Shown here: positions 23,903 through 29,802 of the stretch, piece by piece
Layout of the letters: every line of letters starts with the position of its first letter
How positions within the stretch are numbered: position 1 is the first letter of the stretch
Origin: a virus
Virus record (IMG/VR): IMGVR_UViG_3300003322_000224
Coordinates: 1 to 35,773 of that record
Strand: one strand, 5' to 3'
DNA: 35,773 nt
The notes under the pieces: generated by a model
Seen by the model: the letters and a program-made list of their open reading frames with translations, nothing else
What the model was told of the DNA's origin: nothing
Databases searched by the model: none
Program-made: the position numbers and the translations under genes

Positions 23903-24185
23903 GGGTAAGTTCGCGCAGCTCTATGCGAAAGCGCGCGGCTCGCGCTCTTTCCTCATTGGCCTGTGCGTCATCGTGGTTAGCTGGCTCGGCGTGAGTCTCG
24001 CGACGGGATTCGATCGCGATCACGGGCTGCTCAACCTGTTTCTGTCGTTCGAGGCTTCGATTTCGCTCGCGTTCTTTGCGGTCGTCAGCGAGATGCAATA
24101 CCGCGTCCTCTTGAAGCTGCTCGAAAAGATCAAGCGCGAAGAGGCGCGGATACTCAAAGAGGTGGGGCATGAAACCGAGCAATGA
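23880..24185 (+). CDS. Second lysis-cassette membrane protein (DUF1003-like)
   Basis: 101 residues from the ATG at 23880. Two membrane segments are visible: SFLIGLCVIVVSWLGVSL and LLNLFLSFEASISLAFFAVV, with a charged C-terminus (KLLEKIKREEARILKEV). The pattern GSxxF...W...FDxxxxLLNLFLSxxA resembles the DUF1003 membrane family. In this place it could be an antiholin or a co-holin. It overlaps the lysozyme gene by 17 bases. Confidence 0.65.
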   Translation: MRKTDPNEGKFAQLYAKARGSRSFLIGLCVIVVSWLGVSLATGFDRDHGLLNLFLSFEASISLAFFAVVSEMQYRVLLKLLEKIKREEARILKEVGHETEQ

Positions 24186-24621
24186 AGCGCTTCTCGTCAA
24201 AGAGTTGCGCCGCGACGAAGGCGTGCGTTACACGCCCTACGAGGACACGAAGGGCATCCCGACTGTAGGTGTTGGGCACAACCTGCAAGCCGCGCCGTTG
24301 CCGGCTGGATGGGCGTATCCGCTGACCGATGGCCAGGTGAATCTTCTACTCGACAGCGACTTGCTCAACGTCTACCACGACCTTGACCGCAATCTGCCGT
24401 GGTGGCAAACGCTCTCGGACGTGCGCCAGCGCGTGATTTGCAATATGTGCTTCAACCTCGGCATGAATCGGCTGCTCGGCTTCAAGAACACGCTGGCGGC
24501 GATGCGGCAGGGTAACTATGACGCGGCGGCCGATGGGATGCTCAATTCTGCGTGGGCGGCCCAGGTTGGCGAGCGCGCACAACGACTCGCGCAGATGATG
24601 CGCACGGGAGAAACAGCATGA
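24169..24621 (+). CDS. Endolysin, T4-type lysozyme (GH24)
   Basis: 150 residues. The catalytic triad of T4-type lysozymes is visible: E17 (RRDEG), D26 (YEDTKG) and T32 (IPTVGVGHNL). Further family segments are VICNMCFNLGMNRLLGFKNT and the C-terminal Arg-rich helix GERAQRLAQMM. The enzyme cuts the beta-1,4 bond between MurNAc and GlcNAc. There is no signal peptide or SAR-type anchor, so it needs a holin to reach the wall. It sits between the membrane proteins of the cassette and has an ATGA overlap with the gene after it. Confidence 0.93.
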   Translation: MKPSNEALLVKELRRDEGVRYTPYEDTKGIPTVGVGHNLQAAPLPAGWAYPLTDGQVNLLLDSDLLNVYHDLDRNLPWWQTLSDVRQRVICNMCFNLGMNRLLGFKNTLAAMRQGNYDAAADGMLNSAWAAQVGERAQRLAQMMRTGETA

Positions 24622-25193
24622 GCGGCTGGCAAGATGCATTGAATGTGGTAGAGAAGCTGGCGCCGACGATTGCGACGGTTCTCGGCGGCCCGCTGGCCGG
24701 CGGCGGCGTGGCTGCGCTCGAATCGGTCTTTGGGCTGACGCCCAAGCCGGATGCCTCGACGGACGATCGGCAGAACGCTATCGCTGCGGCAATCTCCGGC
24801 GCAACACCCGAGCAATTGCAGGCCATGCGAAAGGCTGACCAGGATTATGCGCTGGCAATGGCGCAAGCTGGGTTCAAGGATACCGAGACGCTAGCATCGC
24901 TGTCGGTCCAAGATCGCAGTAGCGCGCGTACGATGCAGGTCGCGACGCGCTCTATCATGCCGCCCCTGTTCGGGATGGCGATCATCTTGGGGAGCCTAGG
25001 CGCCGCTGCCGCTATCCTCGCCGGCAAGGTGGACTACGCCAACACGACCGAAGCGACGATGGTCGGAACCGTTATCGGATACCTGTTCAGTGAAGCCAAG
25101 GCGGTGCTCGCCTTCTATTTCGGCTCGACGCGTGACACGGAGCAGACGAACGAGTTGCTTGCCAAATCGACGCCGCCGGGGAGCCAGCAATGA
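24618..25193 (+). CDS. 3TM-type holin (GTA_holin_3TM-like)
   Basis: 191 residues from the ATG at 24618 overlapping the endolysin stop. The soluble N-terminus (VEKLAPTIATVLGGPLAGGG, then MRKADQDYALAMAQAG, SVQDRSSARTMQ) matches the GTA/3TM holin family. Membrane segments follow at about 115-140 (PPLFGMAIILGSLGAAAAIL) and about 150-175 (MVGTVIGYLFSEAKAVLAFY). It is the third holin-like protein in the cassette. Whether this one or the 60-residue protein sets lysis timing cannot be told from sequence. Confidence 0.75.
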   Translation: MSGWQDALNVVEKLAPTIATVLGGPLAGGGVAALESVFGLTPKPDASTDDRQNAIAAAISGATPEQLQAMRKADQDYALAMAQAGFKDTETLASLSVQDRSSARTMQVATRSIMPPLFGMAIILGSLGAAAAILAGKVDYANTTEATMVGTVIGYLFSEAKAVLAFYFGSTRDTEQTNELLAKSTPPGSQQ

Positions 25194-25429
25194 GAAAGAT
25201 AGGTCGATACCTGCTCAATCTCGCCATTCTGCTCGACGAAGCCGCCAACACGCTTGCAGGCGGCTCGCCTAATGAGACGATTAGCGAGCGCGCAGCGAAG
25301 GCACGCAATGCAGGACGCCGATGGGGGTGTGTGCTGTGCCGAGCGCTAAACTGGATCAATCGCGGACATTGTGACCGCGCGCTGACTTCGACCATCGGCG
25401 ACGATGCCGTAATTCCTGACGGCAACTAG
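25190..25429 (+). CDS. Conserved small lysis-region protein
   Basis: 79 residues. The core LNLAILLDEAANTLAGGSPN followed by ETISERAAKARNAGRR is a pattern I know from small phage proteins that follow the lysis genes in proteobacterial phages; their function is not established. It has a possible short hydrophobic first helix, Cys residues at about 47-50 and 61, and no lipobox, so it is not an Rz1-type spanin. It overlaps the holin by ATGA and the convergent moron by the four bases CTAG at 25426-25429. Confidence 0.65.
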   Translation: MRKIGRYLLNLAILLDEAANTLAGGSPNETISERAAKARNAGRRWGCVLCRALNWINRGHCDRALTSTIGDDAVIPDGN

Positions 25430-25893
25430 AATGCGATTCGACCGAAGATCGCTATGCAGTGATACCCGTCCTTCGCCGCCGGCGGAATGTACGTCGCCTC
25501 GAGCGACGCGCGCTTGTAGGTGATGCCGACGCTCGGCAGCGCGCCGGGCCCGTGGTGGCCAGATCCGTTCAAATAGCCCGCGCGCATGGTCGCAAAGACC
25601 GAGAGGTCGCTCGACACCGGTACAGTGAACTGATAGCCGCCGTAGACGGTATAGGCCTGCTGGCGGAACGTATCGCGGTAGCTCAATCCGCCCACGAGCC
25701 ATTGGCCGTGCCAGGCAGCGCCGCGGTACTCCAACCCTCCGCCCCAATTGTATTGGTTCACGTCATAGCCGGCCTGCCCGGACGGCACTGCATGCCCGAA
25801 ATGCCACGACTTGCCCATGAGCAGCAGGTCGGTCTCAGCGTGCGCCGCGATATTCGCCAATCCAAAGGCGAGAGCAACTATGGTCTTCCTCAT
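25426..25893 (-). CDS. Secreted outer-membrane beta-barrel-like protein (moron)
   Basis: 155 residues from the ATG at 25893, behind GGAG and GGGGA. A signal peptide is visible (MRKTIVALAFGLANIAAHAE, residues 1-20). The mature part is built of alternating beta strands: WHFGHAV, NQYNWGGGLEYRG, YTVYGGYQFTVP, LPSVGITYKRASLEATYIPP, ending with an aromatic residue (IFGRIAF) as beta-barrel proteins do. The layout recalls small lipid-A-modifying barrels such as PagP/PagL, but I see no catalytic signature. It is opposite in strand to the lysis genes and next to the attachment region, typical of a lysogenic conversion gene. Confidence 0.7.
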   Translation of the reverse strand: MRKTIVALAFGLANIAAHAETDLLLMGKSWHFGHAVPSGQAGYDVNQYNWGGGLEYRGAAWHGQWLVGGLSYRDTFRQQAYTVYGGYQFTVPVSSDLSVFATMRAGYLNGSGHHGPGALPSVGITYKRASLEATYIPPAAKDGYHCIAIFGRIAF

Positions 25894-25907
25894 TTCCCCG
25901 ATCTCCG

Positions 25908-25923
25908 TACGCAAAAATTACGC
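25908..25923 (+). repeat. TACGC pair, 11-bp spacing
   Basis: TACGC occurs at 25908-25912 and 25919-25923, exactly 11 bp apart, in the moron leader. It matches the core and the spacing of the larger array before int. Confidence 0.45.
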
Positions 25924-26062
25924 TCAACTGCTGTTTTGCGTTATCGCGCAAGGATTGAGGTGTCCCGCTCCTCGCACCATACTGCAATTCCGCACGACGC
26001 AACTATAGGCCACAAGTCGTGTGTTTACAAGGGGATTCGGCAGATTCCCTGTGCGGACGCTC

Positions 26063-26132
26063 CTACGCAAACCACACAGTAAACCGCATATACTACGCAG
26101 CTTCTACGCAATAACTACGCTGGGAGCTACGC
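26063..26132 (+). repeat. Helically phased CTACGC direct repeats before int
   Basis: CTACGC occurs at 26063-26068, 26093-26098, 26104-26109, 26115-26120 and 26127-26132. The last four start 11, 11 and 12 bp apart, one turn of the helix, so the sites lie on one face. The final copy ends two bases before the int start codon and covers its ribosome binding region. This suits integrase arm-type sites, excisionase sites or a cooperative repressor of int. Confidence 0.65.
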
Positions 26133-26134
26133 AC

Positions 26135-27157
26135 ATGGCATCACTGAGGAAGATGGCGTCTGGCGGATGGCGCGCCGAGGTGTACGTCAAGGGCGTCCGT
26201 GATTCTGCTGTCCGGGATACGAAATCCGAGGCGCTTGCCTGGGCGGCCAAGCGGGAATCGGAGCTGCGCTCGATAGCCAGCGGACAGGGCAGCAAGACGC
26301 ACACGGTCGGCGACGTGCTGGCCGCCTATGCCGATAAGGTCAGCCCGGCCAAGCGCGGCGAGCGCTGGGAGCGTTTGCGGCTCGGCTTGATCGGCAAGAA
26401 GATGATCGACGGGCGTCCGTTTGGCGAGATTCGGCTGGCGGATTTGCGAACGTCTCATATCGCGGCATGGCGCGATGCACGCTCGAGAGAGGTTGCCGGC
26501 GCGTCGGTGTCTCGCGAAATGTCGTTGCTGTCCCATGCGCTCGATGTGGCCCGCAAGGAATGGGGATGGCTGACGACCGACCCTATGAAGGACGTAAAGC
26601 GGCCCTCTGGAGGGCCCGCGCGTGACCGGCTTATCTCCGACAAGGAAATCGAGACGATTACGCTGGCGCTTGGTTATCAGGAGGGCTCGCAGGCCGTCAA
26701 CACGTCGCAGCGCGTCGCCGTTGCGTTCCTGTTTGCCATCGAGACAGCCATGCGATCAAGCGAGATCCTGGGTCTCACGAGCCGCACGGTCGATTTCGAG
26801 AAGCGCGTCGCCAGACTGCCGATGACGAAGAACGGCAGCGCGCGCAATGTCCCGCTGTCGCCGCGGGCGATTGATCTGCTGCGGATGCTGCCGGAGGTGG
26901 ATGAGGGTGCGCCGCTGTTCGGGCTGGGGGACAAGATCCGCGACGCCCTGTTTCGCAAGGCGCGAGATAAGGCGTTTGGCAAGCAGAAACGGCATGAGCG
27001 ATTTACGTTCCATGATGCGCGCCATGAGGCCATCACTCGCCTCGCAAAGAAGATCGATGTGCTCGACCTCGCGCGGATGACCGGGCACACCGATATTCGT
27101 GAACTGTTGACCTATTACAACGCGACGGCGGCAGACATCGCCGCGCGCCTGGGTTAG
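26135..27157 (+). CDS. int: Tyrosine-type phage integrase
   Basis: 340 residues. It has an arm-binding N-terminus (ASLRKMASGGWRAEVYVKG), a core-binding helix domain (about 55-150) and a catalytic domain with R207 (AMRSSEILGL), K232 (MTKNGSARNVPL), H293 and R296 (HDARHE), H318 (GHTD) and the nucleophile Tyr at 327/328 (LLTYYNA). It recombines attP with a host attB and, with Xis, reverses this. The ATG at 26135 was chosen because an upstream frame to 26021 runs through the repeat array and lacks family features. Its stop overlaps the convergent Xis-like gene by four bases. Confidence 0.92.
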   Translation: MASLRKMASGGWRAEVYVKGVRDSAVRDTKSEALAWAAKRESELRSIASGQGSKTHTVGDVLAAYADKVSPAKRGERWERLRLGLIGKKMIDGRPFGEIRLADLRTSHIAAWRDARSREVAGASVSREMSLLSHALDVARKEWGWLTTDPMKDVKRPSGGPARDRLISDKEIETITLALGYQEGSQAVNTSQRVAVAFLFAIETAMRSSEILGLTSRTVDFEKRVARLPMTKNGSARNVPLSPRAIDLLRMLPEVDEGAPLFGLGDKIRDALFRKARDKAFGKQKRHERFTFHDARHEAITRLAKKIDVLDLARMTGHTDIRELLTYYNATAADIAARLG

Positions 27158-27459
27158 TCCTTCTTGCGCGGGCGCCCGATGCGTCCGCCTCCCTTGTGCG
27201 ATTCCACCCATGCGATGACCTCAGCAGCTCGCCAGCGCGGGTGCGCCTTGCCACCTCCGAAGTTCGGCAGCCGTATCGGCTCGGGAAAGCCCGGCACGCA
27301 GACGACGCGCTCGCGCACGACCTGCGCCGGCCGCTGCAAGTATTCGCCGATTTCCTTTGTTGACCAAAGAGCGTGCTCGATCGGCACAGCCGCCGGTTGC
27401 TTGGCGATTGCCCTCTCCACCGCGCGCTCGATGATCCGTTCAAGTTCAAGCGTTTCCAT
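27154..27459 (-). CDS. Probable excisionase, AlpA/MerR-like HTH
   Basis: 101 residues. Residues about 32-85 form a winged-helix of the AlpA/excisionase type: WSTKEIGEYLQRPAQVVRER, a PIRLPNFGGGKAHPRWRAAE turn-and-strand, and VIAWVESHK. The C-terminus (RIGRPRKKD) is basic and AT-hook-like. The first 25 residues are helical. It sits tail to tail with int, sharing four bases, and is the last gene of the leftward operon, so it would be made after induction when excision is needed. A transcription regulator of similar fold is the alternative. Confidence 0.75.
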   Translation of the reverse strand: METLELERIIERAVERAIAKQPAAVPIEHALWSTKEIGEYLQRPAQVVRERVVCVPGFPEPIRLPNFGGGKAHPRWRAAEVIAWVESHKGGGRIGRPRKKD

Positions 27460-27694
27460 TATCTCCCCTCCCCATCATCGCGAGCTCGACGGCGTGCTTC
27501 TCGGCTTCGTCTTTCTCGCGCTCGGCTTGATCCAGCGATGCCGCCAGTAGGGCGCATTTGGCTTCGAGACCTTCAATGCGACCGGCCTGGGATTCGATGA
27601 AAGCCTTTAGCTCTTCGAGAAATGCGCGGTTCGGGCCAGCCAATAAGACAGCGCCCGAAAGCCGCTCGCACAGCTCTTGGGTGGGGGTTGTCAT
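27446..27694 (-). CDS. Hypothetical coiled-coil phage protein
   Basis: 82 residues. The central stretch (FLEELKAFIESQAGRIEGLE, then LAASLDQAEREKDEAEKH) is a heptad-type coiled coil. The rest shows no motif. Short coiled-coil proteins are frequent in the leftward early operon of such phages. It overlaps the Xis-like gene by 14 bases and the gene before it by ATGA, so all are translated as a chain. Confidence 0.6.
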   Translation of the reverse strand: MTTPTQELCERLSGAVLLAGPNRAFLEELKAFIESQAGRIEGLEAKCALLAASLDQAEREKDEAEKHAVELAMMGRGDNGNA

Positions 27695-27915
27695 AGGTGA
27701 TCCTTCAACGCCGCTCGATAGAACTCGATCACTGCCCGCTCGCAGTCGGTGAGGCCGACGATCTTCTCTTGGCTGCTGGACTCAAGAGCGGCGCCGATAC
27801 GCATGAGAAGTTCGTACGGGCCGCGAGATTCCGCTAGAGCATTCTTGCGGCCCAGCGCACGGCCGGCCGCATAGCCTCGCTGGTAGGCCACTAGATCTTG
27901 ATTAGCCAAGGTCAC
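27691..27915 (-). CDS. Hypothetical small phage protein
   Basis: 74 residues from a GTG at 27915 that lies behind GGGAGGGGAAATC and overlaps the previous stop (GTGA). The sequence (LANQDLVAYQRGYAAGRALG, then MRIGAALESSSQEKIVGLTD) looks helical with a conserved-like YxxGYxxGRxxG turn. No function is recognised. An upstream open stretch in this frame overlaps the next gene and was not used. Confidence 0.6.
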   Translation of the reverse strand: MTLANQDLVAYQRGYAAGRALGRKNALAESRGPYELLMRIGAALESSSQEKIVGLTDCERAVIEFYRAALKDHL

Positions 27916-28136
27916 GATTTCCCCTCCCGAAGTGCGCGGATAGCGTCGGCGTAGTATTCGCGTGGCGGGTATCCGAGAATTGTCATGACACGTTGCGCGG
28001 CTTCCTCTATCGCCGCAGCGCGTGCGGCGCGCCAGCAGTCCCGCAAGTCTTCTCCGAGCACCGTGCCGCGCCAATTCGCTTGCGAGACGCCGAAGCGCTT
28101 GCGCATGTATGCTTCGAATTGCTCGTCGTCAGTCAT
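27912..28136 (-). CDS. Hypothetical small phage protein
   Basis: 74 residues. The pattern EAYMRKRFGVSQANWRG, DCWRAARAAAIEEAAQRV and PPREYYADAIRALRE resembles the short proteins of many early operons in which a W-R-A-A-R-A/Q segment recurs. Function unknown. The start overlaps the zinc-ribbon gene by 8 bases. Confidence 0.6.
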   Translation of the reverse strand: MTDDEQFEAYMRKRFGVSQANWRGTVLGEDLRDCWRAARAAAIEEAAQRVMTILGYPPREYYADAIRALREGKS

Positions 28137-28308
28137 GGCCGCCGTTCCCCTTCGCTGCGTCGCGTGCGTCTAACGCTTCCTGATAGGTAATAAACTGCGG
28201 ATGACCCCAGCCCCAATCGCATGCAAAGCATCGGAATCGCCAACCGCCTAAGCACGAAACCGAATCGGCCACTTTTTGGCATCCAGGGCAGATAGCGGCG
28301 GCGTTCAC
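28129..28308 (-). CDS. 59-residue zinc ribbon protein
   Basis: A short gene from a GTG at 28308 (GTGA overlap with the gene before) to the TGA at 28129-28131. The peptide starts MNAAAICPGCQKVADSVSC and continues with RFRCFACDWGWG. Two CxxC pairs (residues 7-10 and 27-30) make a compact zinc ribbon, and a helical tail follows (ITYQEALDARDAAK). It may bind nucleic acid or protein; nothing more can be said. Both junctions and the Cys spacing argue that it is real despite its size. Confidence 0.65.
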   Translation of the reverse strand: MNAAAICPGCQKVADSVSCLGGWRFRCFACDWGWGHPQFITYQEALDARDAAKGNGGHD

Positions 28309-29291
28309 TTGTTGTCTCCCCGCTCACCGCGCTCGATTTCGGCGCGGTCGATGCGCACACGAACGTATTCGGCCTGCTCGCATTCCTCCTGGCTGTCCTC
28401 GCACCAAGTATGCGAACCGCATTCGCCGACGCCCCGTTGAAGCCAGATTCGACGCGGAGCCCAATCATCCCCCGCCGCCCCGCTAACTGGCGATGCTGCC
28501 GCGCGGGCTTGCCAGCCTGCCCAGGCGTCGCATATGCCGGTGTACTTGTAGCTGTCGCCTCGACGCGAAAGACCGTCGGCGCGCAATTGGAATTCCTCTA
28601 CTGCCCACGCCTCAAACGCTTCGCGCTCGCATACGATCCTGTCGTATGTTGCCTGCGATGCTGCGAGAGTTACGGTTTGACCGTTTCGCAGACAACGTTC
28701 TTTGCACGATAGCGGCGCGCCGCAAACACCGCACCAATGGTTACCGCTATGCAGTTTGGCAACGGTGTCGAGATTAACGCGCTCGTCCTGCGCTGCTGCG
28801 AGTTGCTCGGCTTTCCCATCTGCGAGGCCGCGCGCGTAGCCCTTCTCTTCCTCGCGTTGCAATTCGGTCTGATGGCGCGCCTGCATGGCATATATTGTCC
28901 GATGCAGATCGGTATCTTCCTCGACATGAAGGCGTACCGTTTCCTCCATCGCTCGATACTTTGCCGCGTCGATAGTGCATGCGGGCTCACAAACCTGGGT
29001 GCGCCCGAAATGTTCCTTCGCGGATTCCGCATCGGTGAATGTTTCGTCGCAGTGGAAGCATCGCCACGGCAGCGCTGCTGCGGGCATCGGGGCGGTATGC
29101 TCATTTAACCCAAGCTCAGCAGCCATGTCTGGAACGTGTTGTGGCTCCGCTTGCCCTGCGCTGGCAGCGAAGATGAATCGCTCAGCTAGCGCAAGATCGT
29201 AGAAAAGCGCTACCGGAGGATTCGTGAAATCTCCCTTGCGCACTATGTACCATTGCCCTGGCACATTGGCTTGAATGGCAAACTCACTCAT
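28305..29291 (-). CDS. Hypothetical phage protein with C2HC-type zinc finger
   Basis: 328 residues. The N-terminus (MSEFAIQANVPGQWYIVRKG) is a pattern shared by early phage proteins. At about 77-107 lies CFHCDETFTDAESAKEHF with further Cys residues, a C2H2/C2HC zinc-finger shape. A coiled coil follows (about 110-170), then CGVCGAPLSCKERC at about 188, a second Cys cluster. The segment FEAWAVEEFQ...DAWAGWQAR is a known short phage motif. It looks like a mosaic of small modules. Function is unknown. Confidence 0.6.
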   Translation of the reverse strand: MSEFAIQANVPGQWYIVRKGDFTNPPVALFYDLALAERFIFAASAGQAEPQHVPDMAAELGLNEHTAPMPAAALPWRCFHCDETFTDAESAKEHFGRTQVCEPACTIDAAKYRAMEETVRLHVEEDTDLHRTIYAMQARHQTELQREEEKGYARGLADGKAEQLAAAQDERVNLDTVAKLHSGNHWCGVCGAPLSCKERCLRNGQTVTLAASQATYDRIVCEREAFEAWAVEEFQLRADGLSRRGDSYKYTGICDAWAGWQARAAASPVSGAAGDDWAPRRIWLQRGVGECGSHTWCEDSQEECEQAEYVRVRIDRAEIERGERGDNK

Positions 29292-29802
29292 TCTTGCCCC
29301 CGTTGTGAATGTGCTCGACCTTCATGAAGACGAGCCAATGCGTCAGACCTTTCCGCCCGGACAGGTGGCCGAACAGCGGGCGTTGCGGCGCAAGCTCGAG
29401 CACTTCGGAGATTTTCACTTGCGTCTCGTTCCACTTGAACACCAGGACGCCATGTGCATCGAGCACACGCAGGCATTCGGCAAAGCCGGCGCGAATGTCG
29501 TCGCGCCAGTTCTCGCTCAACTTCCCGTATTTCGCGGCGAGCCAGCTTCTCGGGCCGGCGCGAACAAGGTGCGGCGGATCGAACACGACGAGCTTGAACG
29601 AGCCATCCGGGTACGGCAGATCGCGGAAATCGATCAGGGTGTCGGGCTCGATGCGAAGCGTGCGCATGCCACTTTCGTTTCCGTGCGAGCGGTCCGTTAC
29701 CTCAATGGTTTCGCTTCGAATGTCGCCGAACACGACGGCCGGGTTTTTCCGGTCATCCCAAAACATGCGGCCACCGCAACAGGGGTCGAGGATCAGCTTC
29801 AC
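29284..29802 (-). CDS. Class I SAM-dependent methyltransferase, probably DNA-directed
   Basis: 172 residues. It opens directly with motif I-like LDPCCGGRMFW; an acidic segment (PDTLIDFRDLPYPDGSF) and motif IV-like LVVFDPPHL follow. DPPH takes the place of the DPPY/NPPY of N6-adenine methyltransferases. AECLRVLDAHGVLVFKWNET then gives later strands of the Rossmann fold. No target-recognition domain is present, so it is a minimal enzyme. A phage would use it for self-modification against restriction. The fourth-position His makes the base specificity doubtful. It overlaps the gene before by ATGA and the one after by 8 bases. Confidence 0.75.
   Translation of the reverse strand: MKLILDPCCGGRMFWDDRKNPAVVFGDIRSETIEVTDRSHGNESGMRTLRIEPDTLIDFRDLPYPDGSFKLVVFDPPHLVRAGPRSWLAAKYGKLSENWRDDIRAGFAECLRVLDAHGVLVFKWNETQVKISEVLELAPQRPLFGHLSGRKGLTHWLVFMKVEHIHNGGKNE

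Larger units (their letters stand above)
25894..26134. promoter_or_regulatory. Integrase upstream region, probable attP and regulatory sites
   Basis: A 241-base stretch without a gene between the divergent moron and int. It contains phased TACGC repeats (listed separately), the inverted repeat TTGCG-N6-CGCAA at 25936-25951, and a 6-bp stem with one G-T pair and a 7-base loop at 26031-26049 (GGGGAT/ATTCCC). A TATACT box lies at 26089-26094 but has no clear -35. The attachment core cannot be named without the host sequence. The combination of int, phased repeats and no host DNA argues that attP lies here. Confidence 0.55.

Noticed and set aside
25951-25979. Possible tRNA 3' end (sequence ending in GCACCA) as att core.
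   Set aside because: No T-arm pairing or TTC loop upstream and no cloverleaf could be formed.
26031-26049. GGGGAT/ATTCCC stem with 7-base loop as a tRNA T-arm remnant.
   Set aside because: The size fits, but the loop lacks the TTC-A consensus; kept only as a hairpin in the attachment region.
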